Source: Diplonema japonicum
Lineage: Eukaryota > Euglenozoa > Diplonemea > Diplonemida > Diplonemidae
DNA: 64,000 bases
Direction: 5' to 3'
Assembly: GCA_964019335.1 (NCBI GenBank)
Contig: OZ025737.1
Location: 310,001 to 374,000 of the forward strand
Translations under genes and position numbers: made by a program
Notes under the pieces: model-generated
Told to the model about the DNA's origin: nothing
What the model saw: only the letters and a program-made list of their open reading frames with translations
Databases searched by the model: none
Part shown: positions 1 through 11,647 of the stretch, in pieces
Layout of the letters: each line of letters begins with the position of its first letter
Numbering within the stretch: position 1 is the first letter of the stretch

Positions 1-1
1 C

Positions 2-2393
2 AAGGCAAAGCAGCTTGCTCAGCAGAAGAGAGAGGAAAAGAGGAAAATACCAGCGGCGATTGTCATCCAGCAGGCGTGGAGAGCGTGCTACACAGCAAAG
101 AAGAAGCGCGAGACTGAGTTGTACCACCTCAGGAAGCAGGAGGAAAAGAGGAAGGCGGAAAAACGAACGTGTGCCGTCATCGCGATGCAAGCATGGGTGA
201 GAGGCAACAAAGGGAGAGACGAGGCGCGGGCTGTAAGAACCAAGTGGCGCAAGAAGAACGCAGACGTAGTCACCATCCAAAGGACATGGAAAGGCTGGGT
301 GGCACGGAAAGAACTCCGCACTCTGAGGAAGATAGCCAAACGTGTCGCAGAGCAGGAACAGGTTTTTAAAGAGCAGTCCAAAGCTTCCATCATCATCCAG
401 AAGGCGGTGCGCAGGATGCTGGCTATAAAGAACGTACAGCACCGTAGAAAGCTGCACCGAACCGCAATCTGTCTTCAAAGGTTCTTCCTGGTGGTGCTTG
501 CAAAGGCTCTTTTGAATCGGAAGAAAAAGTGCAGGCGTGAGAGGAAGGAAGACAGCGCCGCAAGAAAAATTCAAAGGAAAACGAGGAAGTGGTTGTACAT
601 GTGCGAGCTAAGGAGGCTTGAAGCTTACTACAACGGGAAAAGGCAGAAGAAGCTGCATGAGGACAAAAGACAAGAAGCAGTGATTGCGATCCAGTCCAGC
701 TGGAGGGGGTTCCAAGGGAGGAATCTGTGGCGCGTGGTTAAAGAAAAACATGACATACGAACTGAAGCCGCACAATTGGTGCAAAGGAACTGGCTCATCT
801 ACAGGTTCAGGGGCGCGATGGAAGGCGAGCTGGCATCACGCAGAAAAGTGAAGCTGTGCACCGAGAATGCAGCACTGACAATACAGGTCTTCTGGCGAGG
901 CGTGCTGGCGCAAGAATACATGCAAATGCTTCGGGAGGACAAGGAGATACAAATCGACGCAGCTATACACATGCAGTGCTGGTGGAGGAGACACCTTGCT
1001 GTGCAGGAGACTGCATGCAGACGCAAGGCTAAACAGCTCATACACCGCAAAGCAGAGCTAGAAGCCGTGAACTTCGAGAGGAGCCTCATCCTTGCGCAGG
1101 CTGCAGCACGGTCCATCGTCGCGCAGCTCAACAGGAACACCCGCATCGTCGCTTTTATCGAGAAGCAAATCACTGTGCAGCACACCTACGCCATCTCCAT
1201 CCAGAACGGTGCAGCAGTGGCCATCCAAGCATGCTACAGGGGGTACAGCGACCGCATGTTCGTGAGGGGCTTGAAACGAGAGAAGAAAGAGGAGGAGCTT
1301 GCGCACCAGCGAAGCCTCGAGAAGAAGGACGCCGCAGTGCACACCATGCAGTGCTTCATGAGAGTCAGCATCGCGAAGATGCGGACGGCGGAAAAACGCG
1401 AGGAGGTGCACGAAAGGGCAAACGCAAACACGCAAGAAGACCCTGCAGAGGTGGTGCAGCAGCTTTTCTGGGAGATGGAGACGCGCACGGGAAGGGCCGT
1501 CATCAAAGAGAACGAGGAGAGGAAGAACAAACGAACGAAAGCAGCGACCACCATCCAATGCCGAACAAGAGTGTGGCTGGCACGCAGGGTTAAGGGTAGT
1601 CTCGACGAAGCGAGGGCGCAGGACCGGAAGGCCTTGATCATCCAAAAGGCGTGGGCTGTGAAGAAGGAGAGGCTTCATGAGGCGGCGGAGAACAGACGCG
1701 AAGCAGCAGCGGTGAAGATCCAGTCACAACAGCGTGCGATGATGGCGAGGGCGACATTCAAGAAACTGCTGCACAGACACAACGAGGAGGTGATGGTAGA
1801 GCTCAAACAGGAGGAGCTTATCGACAAAGCTGTGGTGGCGCTGCAGTCGTTCTGGCGGTTGGTGTGCGCGAAGAAGGTAGCGGCAGCGAGGGCGATGGAG
1901 CTGTACACTGTGAGGGCCACGAAGAAAATGCACGAGTCTGCCACGTTCATCCAAAAAGTCTGGCGCGGCATACTTGGGCGGAGGAGGGCCGCAAAAATCA
2001 GCAAAACACAAAAGTCGCTGAAGATGGAAGCCGAGCACAGACAGGTGTGGCGCTTTGCAATTTCTAATCAAAACCCCCGCACAGTTGTACCCAGCGAACT
2101 CGGATTTCGCAAGATTCGGAGGGACACAGAAATACTCTGCGAAAGAAAGGGACGAAGCAGCTCTCAAAATCCAGGTAAGTTGCCCTTTATGGGAAAGAAA
2201 AGAAGGGGTGCAAAACCTTACAGGGGTGGACGCGTCAGAATATTGCAAGAGACAGCTTGCGGGAGATGAGGGCAAGCTACACAGAACACAGAGAAGGCCT
2301 TATGCAAGATGAAGCGGCGGTCATTATCCAGGTGTGCCTGACATGCTTTGAAACAAACCACCTTCGCCACAGAATGCATGGAGGGGCAGATAG
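2..2393 (+). CDS. IQ-motif repeat protein (calmodulin-binding type), 5' end outside the window
   Basis: The reading frame is open from base 2, so the start lies upstream. I count about 18-20 IQ motifs spaced roughly 35-40 residues apart, each with the pattern aliphatic-IQ-x-x-W/Y-R-G, for example AAIVIQQAW, AIQSSWRG and FIQKVWRG, set in highly charged helix. IQ motifs bind calmodulin or EF-hand light chains, so this is probably a rod-like scaffold or flagellar/cytoskeletal protein. The 3' end needs splicing: exons 2-2044, 2085-2174, 2224-2331 and 2373-2393. The three introns are 40, 49 and 41 nt, all GT-AG and phase 0. Splicing restores two further IQ motifs, ending NAWRGR-stop in a 21-nt last exon. 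The family is clear; the exact cellular role is not visible. Confidence 0.85.
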
Positions 2394-2520
2394 ACCCTCG
2401 GGCTTTGTCCCTTTTTATGATGCCCATCATTGCGCTAACTGGATTTGCCTGTTACCACCGGCATACTTCTCTTTTTTTTTTTTCTTCTTTTTTTTTCCTC
2501 TTCTCTTTTTCTTTCGAAAA

Positions 2521-2640
2521 AGAAAGAAAAACCGAGGCCCAGAAGGGGGGAAAAGGAGCGGATAAGTAGGTCGTTCCAAAAACAGGAACCTCCTCCGTCT
2601 CATCTTTTCTCTCTCTTTTTTTTTTTTTTTTTTTTTTTTT
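2521..2640 (+). repeat. LINE 3'-tail fragment
   Basis: This stretch matches, with small changes, the 3' tail of the decayed LINE at 41024-41138. Both carry the order ccgaggccc, agaagggg, gataagtag, cgttcca, caggaacctcct, tctcatct, then a long T-run. It carries no coding sequence and lies just after the IQ-repeat gene. It is best read as a severely 5'-truncated insertion of the same family. Confidence 0.6.
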
Positions 2641-2824
2641 GTTTTTTTTTTTTTTTGTTTTCAAATGTTTATAGTAATCGAAGTTGTTATTAGTAGCATC
2701 TGTTGCCTGTGTTTAGGCTCCCCCCTCACCCCTATACTTATCTATTCCTGTTTTTCTCTAAAGAAACAACAACCATAAAGGGCACTTAATAATAGCATTG
2801 CAGGTAATTTAAGCGCGGAAGAGA

Positions 2825-4441
2825 ATGGTCAAAAGAGGACTCGAAGTTACTACTTTTTCCGAGCAAGAACTCATCCTGACGGTTGCGCAGCAGATCGTTG
2901 CGGAGAAGAAGAAACAAGAAATGGAGCTCCAGCAGCAGAAGATAGGGCAGTACGTGGTAGCGTTTCAGGGACATCTACAGCAACACCAGCAGCAACAACT
3001 ACAGCTGCAACAACAACAACAGCTGCAACAGCAACAACAACAGCCGCAGCAGCAACAGTACCAGCCCCAGATGGTTCAAGCTGTAGGCCAGGGTCAGCTA
3101 GGAGGCATTGCGATCCCGGTGATGCAAAGCGCACCCCAAGCCCAAGGGATACAGGGCATGGTGCACATGAATGGCCAGCAACAAGGATTCCAACGGTATC
3201 CTAACAATGTTACCTTGATGCAGCCAATGGGGCAGATTCAGGGACAGGGAATGGCTGTGCAGAGCATGCCGCTCCAGGGAATGCAGGTTAGTAACGGGTG
3301 CATGCAAGGGATGCAAGGAATGCAAGCGACGCCCCAGGTTTTGACGGCCAACCAGCTGCAACTCTACCAACTGCAGCAACTGATGCAGCAGCAACAGCAA
3401 CAGCAACAACATCAGCAGCAACAGCAACAGCAGCAACAACAGCAGCAAGGCCAGCAGGTTCCTATCGCAAACGGGAATGGCAACGGGACCCTCCAGGCGC
3501 AGAAGAAGCAGAAGCGGCCCCCTGACGCCTTCTACCCGAACAAGAAGTACGGCAACTCAACATACGTTCCTGACAATGAAGCGGAGATCGCAGCAGACTA
3601 CAGAAGACAGCAACAAGCGTTCACCCCAGGCTGCCCCCCCATCTCGGGGAGGTTGGACTGGAGCAAAGTGGCAAACCAGGGGATGATCAGGAGGATGATG
3701 TGCAGGGACACTGTAAAGCTAGCGGACAACTACAACTTCATCCCATTCGGGATGAGCGTGCGCCCAGGCTTTGTCTCGCTGGAAGAGGAAGAAGAGCTCA
3801 AGCGCAACGTTGATGCAGCAACACACATGTGGGACACGAAGCTGAACAGAAAAACACAGCAATACGGGTACAAGTTCGACCACCACTCAAGCAGCCTGGT
3901 GGAAGGTGATGAGAAGCTGCCGCCATGGGCTGTGAAGCTCACTGAGAAAATGAAGGAACAAGGCCTCATTGAGGTACTTCCAAATCAGCTAATCGTGAAC
4001 GAGTACGAACCCGGGCAGGGCATCAACCCGCACTCCGATCAGTACTGCTTCGAGGATTTAATTTGCGTTGTGTCGCTGGGGTGTGACATCACAATGGTGT
4101 GGGGAGAGAAAAAGAAAAAAAAGAAACAAAAAAATACAGACATGGGTGAACTCCACGGACTACATTGCTGCGCAGGAAGGCGTTCCCACAAACTCTGCCA
4201 TCTTGACTCAGATCAAGCGGGGGTCCTTCGTGTCCTTCTCTCAGATGTCCAGGTGGCGTTGGCAACATGCTATTAAAGGGCTTGAGGACGATTTTGATGA
4301 AACTGGTTGTGTGGTCCCACGGACTAGAAGGGTGTCCCTTACCTTTAGAAATGTTGACCCTGTTAAGTGGGAGAACCGGGTGAAGTTCTTGGAGTCGGGT
4401 GCCAATAGTATTGAGGATGAGGTGTTTAGGTGTGTGGGAAG

Positions 4442-4492
<51 letters not shown>

Positions 4493-4569
4493 AAAAAAAA
4501 AACAGGCATAAGGGTATGCTGATGAACAAAAGAAAGGAGAACCGCCGAAACAAGCATCAAAACAACTAA
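2825..4569 (+). CDS. AlkB-family 2-oxoglutarate/Fe(II) dioxygenase with polyglutamine N-terminus (ALKBH8-like)
   Basis: Exons are 2825-4096, 4140-4429 and 4506-4569, giving 541 residues. Residues 1-230 are low-complexity and Gln-rich, with long Q runs around residues 55-80 and 180-205. The catalytic part follows: PGFVSLEEEEEL, QYGYKFD, LPPW, NEYEPGQGI, then the iron ligands HSD near residue 403. After intron 1 come the second His in WRWQHAI and the 2-oxoglutarate-binding Arg in RRVSLTFR. All key residues are present, so it should be active. The family demethylates or hydroxylates nucleic-acid bases; the PGF start and lack of partner domains resemble the ALKBH8 oxygenase region without its methyltransferase. 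Intron 2 holds a very long A-run directly before its acceptor; the last exon encodes a basic 21-residue tail. The start follows a cag acceptor at 2803. Confidence 0.85.
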
Positions 4570-5445
4570 GAGAGGAAAAAGGGGGGGAGGAAAACGGAAA
4601 AAAAAAAGAGAAAAAAAAAAGAAAGTGTCTTCCCCCCTAGTGTTTTTTTTTTTCTTTTCGTTCTATTATTTGGGGATTTTTTTTATTTTTTGTGGGGTTT
4701 CGTTATCCTTCCCCGTCATAGTGAAATTTATCCTCCCCCCCCCCCCCCTCCCCGTCGTTCTGGTTTGGTATAATTTTTACCCCCCCTATTTTTTTTCTGT
4801 TTCTTGTTTTCCCAAAAGAATAAGAAGGAAAAAAAAAAGTAATTTTATTTTGCCTAACTTTCTGTATCCCCCCCCTTTTTTCTTCCTTTCACCCTTTCTC
4901 ATCTGATGGGCAGTGATAAGGATAAAAGAAGGAGGGGATGAAGAAGAGGAGTATGCCGTAATTGTTAGACCCAAGGGAGGGGGGTTTTTTTTTTCCCGTT
5001 TTTTTTAAAAAAAACAAGAAAAAAAAAAAAGAAAAGCCAATTTATTCACCACGAATCATAATGATTTATGTCACTCAAGTGAATTTCTTCCCCCACTGAG
5101 AAAAACGGCGCAAAAACTTCTTAAGGGCGTGTGTAAAAAAAGCGGTTTTCATTTTTTTTAAACAAAAATTAAAATGGGGAATTGATAACCCGTACTCTAG
5201 TGATTGCCCCACGCGGGGGGGGGGGGGGGGGGCACTGAAAACTGAAACCCGCTTGGAAAATGGGGTTTCTAAGAAGAAAGAAATTGAGGCGAACGGAAAA
5301 TTTTTTTCAAAAGCAAATTTTTTTCTAACCCCCCCCTGCAAAAAAAGATTTGGTGAGGGTAGACCGGGGACAAGAGATTTGGAGTTCCTCTCGTACCCCC
5401 GTATTGCTGTTGAGGGTACGCCGGCGTTTTCTTGTTCTTGTCCCT

Positions 5446-5477
<32 letters not shown>

Positions 5478-5855
5478 CTCTCTCTTTTAACTTCTATGTA
5501 TCTTGGCAAAATTAAAAGGAGGGGACATTTACCGTACTCATCTGTCTGAGGTGCCATGTGCAAGGTCAGCCTCGCCTCTACAGTGTCTTCCTGTCCGCTA
5601 CGTGACTTTCTGACAGGTGGTTGCTGACAAGTGCCTTATGACTCTTGCTGATAGCGGTTTTTGGTTATCCTCCCTCTTTTTTTTTTTTTCTTATATATTC
5701 CTTCGTTCTATTTTTTTGTTTTTTGTTTTGTTTTTCGTTTCAGGCAGGGGTGCACCCTCATCTTCTTCAGGAAAAACAAAAGTAAAAAAAAGGGGGGGGA
5801 CGAGAGAGTAGCCCCCGTAAAGCGTAAAATAACTGAAGATTTACTTTTTTCTATT
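4570..5855. other. Non-coding, homopolymer-rich spacer
   Basis: No gene is supported here. The stretch is dominated by runs of A, T, C and G, including C x14 at 4735-4748, G x18 at 5215-5232 and a long T-run near 5450-5477. Short open frames are low-complexity Phe/Lys/Pro products of these runs. Confidence 0.7.
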
Positions 5856-5859
5856 TTAA

Positions 5860-5873
5860 CCCACAAAGGACCG
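5860..5873 (+). repeat. PiggyBac terminal inverted repeat, left
   Basis: Fourteen bases that pair with 7656-7669 in inverted orientation with one mismatch. They directly abut the TTAA at 5856-5859. Confidence 0.8.
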
Positions 5874-6279
5874 CTATTTTTCGTCTAAAAAGTCGATTTT
5901 GAACTTTTCGTTCAAATACCAAAATTAAATGGCGAGGGTGGAGTTAGAGCGTGTGTACCTATATTATTTTCACTACCCCATTTCTGGAGCGCGAAGCGGC
6001 CTGCATTTCAGCCCCAGACGCGCCCAAACTTTGGTGGTAGAGCAGCATTTGAGAGAAACAACTCTTGCAAAGGGCACATGCTATCCGGAGGTTCCATGGT
6101 TTCGGCAAGCAGCGCTTATTCAGCGTGCAGGGTGGGCTGGTTATTTTTTTTTCACCACTTATGGCTGTTCTTTGAACACAAGGTCCGAGGTGCCGCAGAT
6201 ATGCGACTTGTCCAATTTAAACGTATTTCTATTTTCAAGTGGTTTTCAAGAGGTTTTCAGGTGGTTTTTTAAGGTGTCG

Positions 6280-7550
6280 TTAATGTGAAAAAATTCGAAA
6301 CAGGGCACAGGGCACATTGCTACGTTGCAATCTCTGCACGAGAACATGGCCTGGGTGCGTTTTTTCTCTAATTTTGCACACAGTGCAATTCCGTGCCTTT
6401 TGCATCTTTTCAGGACACATTAAAGGACCCTTGGCACGTGAAGGTGCACCCTTGGCACGTGAAGGTGCACCCTTGGTACGTGAAGGTGCACCCTGAGGGG
6501 TAGGTATCTTAGGTTCCGGCGGGGAACACTTGATGTGGGTGCCACCCTTTTGCGATGGTGTTGTTTGACAAGATTTCTTTGCCACACACTTGCTGACACT
6601 GAATGGGTATTCTGGGAGCAATTTCCGGGTTTTCCTGATGGTCCCCATGCAGTGGAAATCCGCATTGTAAATCCGTATCAACAATGGGACAAGCGAAAGC
6701 AGTTGTCAAAGACAATCCAGTAATTCTGGTGCTGATATTCGGTGAGCAGCTCTGCCTCTTTCCCCCGGGTGCCCGCGCCGGTACAAACAATCATGTTTAG
6801 AGTGTAACCGGTGTCTGATTTGCATTTTGAACCCATAACGCTTCCTCTTCTTCGGCTCACAAACAATGAACCCGACACGGCTTCTACAGCGTATGATGGT
6901 TCATCCACAGCAAGGTTTCGCTTGGGTACATACAGGGATGACCAAGAAGGAATCACAAGATTTATAAGATTGCGCCCGTTAGCCATTCTGTCTCCTTCTC
7001 CTCCACCAGGGGGCAACCCAAACCGCATTTGGCGCATTATTCTTAGGAGCCTGTTTCTTTCCATTACCGTTCTGAAATATTGTGAATATGGGGTATCTGT
7101 GAGTTCGTCCTGTGCCCAGTAGACCTTGATATCTGTCTTGATTATGAGCCCTGTAAGTATCCAAAGGCCTCTATACCACTCGAATGGCTTGCTGCCCACC
7201 CCACGATAGCCTTTTAGAGCCGCAGGAGTGAAAAACAACTCAAAGTACAGGACAAACCCCCTGCTGGAGGGGCGCCCTATCAAAAACAAAGGAAAAACCT
7301 CCAGCCCGTTGAGACCCACTACTGGTACACTTGGACCTGGTACCTTGCGAAATATTTTCCTCCCCACCTTCTCGATTTTGTCATCCCATTCCATATCCGG
7401 GATATCCCCATCATCCGGTGACACTGACCCTTCTTCAGAAGTACTTTCGGTACAACTCCTTATGGGGTGTAAAAAAAACAATGTCTGTGCCACTATTTTT
7501 TTCTCCCCTTGCAGGATGCAAAAATTTACGAGCGATATAGCGTTCAGCAT
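6280..7550 (-). pseudogene. PiggyBac transposase (DDE_Tnp_1_7), broken by one frameshift
   Basis: The first part (7550 down to 6678, 290 residues) has an acidic N-terminus and the PiggyBac core: TPAALKGYRGVGSKPFEWYR, GLIIKTDIKVYW and RLLRIMRQMRF. The first catalytic Asp is in LAVDE, with the GYTLNMIVCTG strand after it. The second catalytic region, IVFDNCF, comes just before the stop. The next part (from about 6700 down to 6280) is in another frame and carries the family signature GTIRKTRKLLP at the expected spacing of about 22 residues from the DN pair. The simplest reading is one frameshift near 6690. The C-terminus contains a sevenfold-residue repeat and a few Cys residues that may be remnants of the usual Cys-rich end. 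Confidence 0.85.
6430..6492 (-). repeat. Three tandem copies of a 21-bp unit inside the PiggyBac transposase
   Basis: Three adjacent copies of a 21-bp unit (6430-6450, 6451-6471, 6472-6492) differ by a single base. On the - strand they encode a repeated seven-residue unit of the type RAKGAPS near the transposase C-terminus. Confidence 0.9.
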
Positions 7551-7655
7551 AAAAAAAGTCGCGCAATAAGGCCCCTCTTTAAAGAGTGGGCATGCAGAGC
7601 ACTAAAAATGCCTTAGCAGAATTTAAAAAATCTTTTTTAGCTGAATATTCAGCTC

Positions 7656-7669
7656 CGGTCCTTTATGGG
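7656..7669 (-). repeat. PiggyBac terminal inverted repeat, right
   Basis: Inverted partner of 5860-5873, followed immediately by TTAA at 7670-7673. Confidence 0.8.
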
Positions 7670-7673
7670 TTAA

Positions 7674-8224
7674 AAAAAAAACTCCCCCCCCCCCAATACT
7701 TTTTTTATACGCAACTGCAAAGTGAAAAAAAATGTCAGGATGTCAAATTCCCGGACTCAATCTTTTTTTTTTTTCTTTGTTTTCTTTTTTTTTAAAAAAG
7801 GAAAAGGAAAAACTCTGACATTTTGTCAAATCCGGCACGTTTTCAATTTAGGGTATTATCTTTTTTTTTTTTTTTTTTTTTTGATACATGGTGACAACAA
7901 AAAAGAAAAGAAAAGAAAAGAAAAGAAAAGAAAACTGATGATCTTCTGTGGGCTGTTAGAATGAGGGGGTGGAGGGGAAGGTTAAAATATGGGGGCACTC
8001 TGACCTCCCCCTCCCCACAAAAATGGCAAAACTTTTTAAATTCCAAGCAGGAAGAGAAAAACACCGCAATTGTTTAACCAATACGGTACTTTTTTTTCTT
8101 CTTTTCTTCTAAGAACTCAACGCAAGCAACAAACAATGCGCCAAGACTAGTCATGCCCAACAAGAATAAGGAGGGAGGTCAAGTCATTAGTGAAGAATAA
8201 GATTTTTTTTTTTTTAGCTTGCTA
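7674..8224. other. Non-coding spacer with AAAAG microsatellite
   Basis: No gene seen. It contains a T-run at about 7861-7882 and an (AAAAG)n microsatellite at about 7899-7934. A second T-run ends in tag just before the LINE frame at 8225. Confidence 0.65.
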
Positions 8225-10315
8225 ATGGAGCTCAGCACGCAACTGGAGGAGGCGCTGCTACATCAAATACCGCTGAATGGTTTAGCGCTAGACTTTGTCA
8301 AGTGCTTTGATCGCATCCCGCAGGAGGTGGCGTTTGGGTTGATGGAAGACCTAGGAATGCACGGCCGAATCTTGAGGCCGCTACGAGGGATGTACGCGCG
8401 CATGAAACGACGTTTCCGGTTCCCAATCGGTGTAGGGCGCGAGTTCCGTGTGACGAACGGGATTCTACAAGGCTGCCCGATATCCGTCATCATGGTGAAC
8501 GCGATGGTGTCGGTGATGGTGAGGTGTGTGACAGTTGAAGTGCCGGGGGCATGGTCCTTATCATACGCCGATGATGCCTACTTGCTCGCAATTCTCAGGA
8601 AGGCCCTCAAAGCTGCAGCAGAAAAAACGGTGGAGTTCTGTAACGCAACGGGCATGCTACTAAATGTGGACAAATCACATGCGTTCACCACAAAAACGGA
8701 TGAACTAGAGGAGAAGTTAGAATGCTCTGACATGTCCTTCAAGGTCAAACAAGAGGTGAAGTCGTTGGGTGTAATGCTATGCACAGACGGGAAACACCGA
8801 CTCACGAAGACAAAATCGGCGGAAGACGAACTTGCGCGACTCGGCGCGCTACCACTCACGTTTCATAACAAGACGGAAATGTTACTCGGCACGGTGCTGC
8901 CAGCATGCCTATACGGAGCGACGTACGCTGAGCCGTCTGAAGACCTGCTGAAAAGACTTAGGACGGCGGCTGCGAAGGCCTTGTGGGGCCCGCACTTTAC
9001 GATGAGGAACCCGATTGCCCTACTCAGCGTAGCGCTACCTGGCCACACAGCCCTACCTGAAGCGAAAGTTTGCTACACCGCGATCAACTGCATCGTGAGA
9101 GAGGGGAGAGGGTCGGAGGAGCTATGGAGCCGAATCAAGAAGATAGCTCAGATATATGAAGATACGGAGCTACCAGCAGTGGGGCCAGTGGGAACGGCCG
9201 TACGCAGGTGGCTACCGCTAGTAGAGAAGAAGTGGCAGTTCATGGAGGGCCTGTACGAGAAGTCGGCGCACGAGAGGAAGCACCAGGTGAGGGAGGTGCT
9301 GAGACCTGCTATCATGAAACAACTCGTAAGCTGTCGACCAACGTTTGAGGACGCAGAGAAGGGGGCACATCCTCTTACAAACAGCATGTGGAGAAAAACA
9401 CTGGCCAGACACCCGCTAAGTGCTTTCAGAACGAGGAGGGTCATCTGTGGAGCGATCTTCACGGTACACCCAAAAGTATGGAGCAAGAAGCTTGATGTGG
9501 CAGACAAGCTCACATGTGATGTCTGCGACCACCAGGCGGAGACGACGGAGCAGATCACAGAGCACGCGCTGTGGGAGTGTGCCCCTGCGAGACAAGCGCA
9601 GCAGGAAAGTGTGTACGCGGAGGTCAAAAGAGAAGGGCTGCCGAAAGCAACGGCGCTACACGGTGTAGTGGTGAGAGGAACGGGAGCGGAAGTGCAGAAA
9701 CAAGCGCGACTGGTGCAGAGCTACCTGGTGCGAGTGGTGGCGTTGCGTGACAGTAGAGCAGCGGAGAGGACGGTGCATGTTATAAGACCATATCCTTGGA
9801 AAGAGACGACGACCGGAACAAGATGCCCGGTACCGACGGAGGAGATGCTTGTTGCGCACGGAGCAACGGGTGAGATACTGAAAAAGCAGTTGAAACATGT
9901 GCTACCCTGGCTGCAAGGTCTGAGGTGGTACCTAGGATCGAAGAAGACGTCAATCACCACGATGGAGCTGGCAATTGATTTTGAGATGACGACCGGTATA
10001 TCCTTATACGGGGAACATGGGGAGAGCAGTCTGTTGGAGAGAAAAGCCGCACGTCTGCGGTACATCCTCAATAGAGTGCAAGCATGTGCGGCAAAGGGCA
10101 ACAAAAGCGGCTTCCCGGCAAGAAGGATGACCAGAGTACACTCCCTGAGAAACCTAGGCGCACCAGCGATGCATGGCTACGACAAGAGACCCCTGTTCTC
10201 GTCAACCCAAACAGCCCCCTATTTGGAGGGACTGCGACCGATGTTCTTAGCGCAGATGCCGTCCATGACGGACAGGCAAACCCCGACGGCCGGCACCAGG
10301 ATGCAACCGCGGTGA
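8225..10315 (+). mobile_element. Non-LTR retrotransposon reverse transcriptase ORF, 5'-truncated but frame-intact
   Basis: An uninterrupted frame of about 696 residues. Reverse-transcriptase palm motifs are visible: motif A LDFVKCFDRIP near residue 20, motif B GILQGCPIS near residue 80 and motif C SYADDAYLLA near residue 116. A thumb-like region follows, then a C-terminal zinc-knuckle-like motif TCDVCDH...HALWEC (C-x2-C...H-x4-C). The fingers region before motif A and any endonuclease are missing, so the copy is 5'-truncated; it begins right after a T-run ending in tag. No internal stop in 2.1 kb suggests a young insertion. The sense-strand end is followed by about 33 T at 10381-10413, not an A-tail. 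A homologous, decayed copy lies at 39655-40890. Confidence 0.85.
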
Positions 10316-10377
10316 CAGGCACGTGTAGGATCCCCCGTCCACGGTGGGCACCAACCAGCGCACCGCAAAAATAGATC

Positions 10378-10415
<38 letters not shown>

Positions 10416-11647
10416 AAGAACGAAGAAAGAGGAAAGTTGGACTGTGCTACTTTTTAATGCCGAAGGACAGGCTGATTAAATCAGCTTTTTTTAAAATTTA
10501 ATAAAAAAAGAAGAAAAAAAAATTGTTTTCTTTCTTTTTTTTTTGTTTTTCTCGGTTTTTGTTAATTTATTATCTTTTTTGTTTCTCGTTACTCCCCCCC
10601 TGTCCTTTTTTTTTTTTGTTCAAATTCAAAGAACACGGTACCCGGGCCAACCGGGTGAGCGTCTCGAGACACTTCTTAGCAAGTCGAAAAAGAAGTGGAA
10701 TTTAAAAAAAAAAAAAAAAGAAAAAAAAAGAAAATGTCAAACACAAGAAAAAGGGAACTTTTCTCCCGGCACATACCATACCAAACCGTCCAATTCCTCT
10801 TTTTTTTCTTTCTTTCTTTAAAAAAAAAAGGGCGCCGCCAACACCGGCCTCCTTTAACTCATATATATTCTTTTTTTTTGTTTCCCCGTCTCCCCCCCCC
10901 CCCTTTTTTGTTCTCACACGCATGGTACCCAGGGTGATGTTAACCCTGGATACCTTGTAAATTTGCCCGTAGAAACATTTTCTAGCGGTGCGTATCCTGA
11001 AGGAAAAGAAATTTATCAGCGACTCCAAGAACGAAGTACGTCGGGGAAAGGGGGTGGCGCTCTATATTTGTTTGTGCTAAGATTTCTCATTTGCCCCATT
11101 TGAACCATTTCAATATAATTTATACACCCACCACCACTGGCTATATTGCGCCATAGGTCCCTCGGTTTAGTTTGGTACCCGTGCCGTTGACTGATGAAGA
11201 TAGGGGGACGGTTAAATCCAAGCATGTAGGGGTTGCGTAGTGCAACTGACGTCAGCAAAAAAAGGGTGTGACGGGGCGAGATTCTTCAAAGTAGAGGTTA
11301 TATTGCAATGGGCGGGGGAGTTTTTCTTTCCCCCCCCTTTTTTTTTCTCTTTATATATTTTTACACCTCACATCTCAAAAAAAAAAAAAGTTCCTGGGAA
11401 TTTTTTTTTTTTTGAATCGCCGGTTTTCATTGTTTACAACTAAAGACAGTCTTCTTTGTTTCCCCCCTCCCCCTTTTTTTTCCACGCTTTTATTTCTCCG
11501 GGCATTTTTCTTTTCCTTTTTCTTTTTTTTTTTTTTGGTGCCAAAAAAAAAAAAGATGCAGCCAGGTAAATTTGGGGAGGTGGCGTTAAGTATGCACCTC
11601 TCCTCTCTCCCCATAGTGAAGGTTAAACAAAGAAAAAGTTTTTTTTT
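10316..11647. other. Non-coding spacer, T/C-rich
   Basis: I see no gene. It holds the T-tail of the LINE, several A/T runs and a short SINE-like tail fragment at 10829-10870 (listed separately). Apparent frames encode only Phe/Lys-rich strings. Confidence 0.65.
10829..10870 (+). repeat. SINE-like repeat, 3'-tail fragment
   Basis: The core gggcgccgccaacaccggcc and the following cctcctttaactcatat are identical to the 3' ends of the repeats at 11648-11930 and 45308-45660. It follows an A-run and is followed by T-rich sequence. Confidence 0.6.

Larger units (their letters stand above)
5860..7669 (-). mobile_element. PiggyBac-family DNA transposon with TTAA target-site duplication
   Basis: The element is bounded by TTAA at 5856-5859 and 7670-7673. 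Its termini are 14-bp inverted repeats with one mismatch: cccacaaaggaccg at the left, and the reverse complement of cccataaaggaccg at the right. Starting with CCC inside TTAA is the hallmark of PiggyBac elements. It is 1,810 bp long and carries a transposase on the - strand (6280-7550). The reading frame is broken once, so this copy is probably inactive, but its intact ends could still be moved in trans. Confidence 0.85.

Noticed and set aside
4430-4511. Poly-Lys C-terminal extension of the AlkB frame through the A-run
   Set aside because: A GT-AG intron removes the A-run and gives a sensible end; a long poly-Lys run at the end of a catalytic domain is implausible.
5929-6288. 119-codon + strand frame
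   Set aside because: Lies inside the PiggyBac element, opposite its transposase, and has no recognisable domain.
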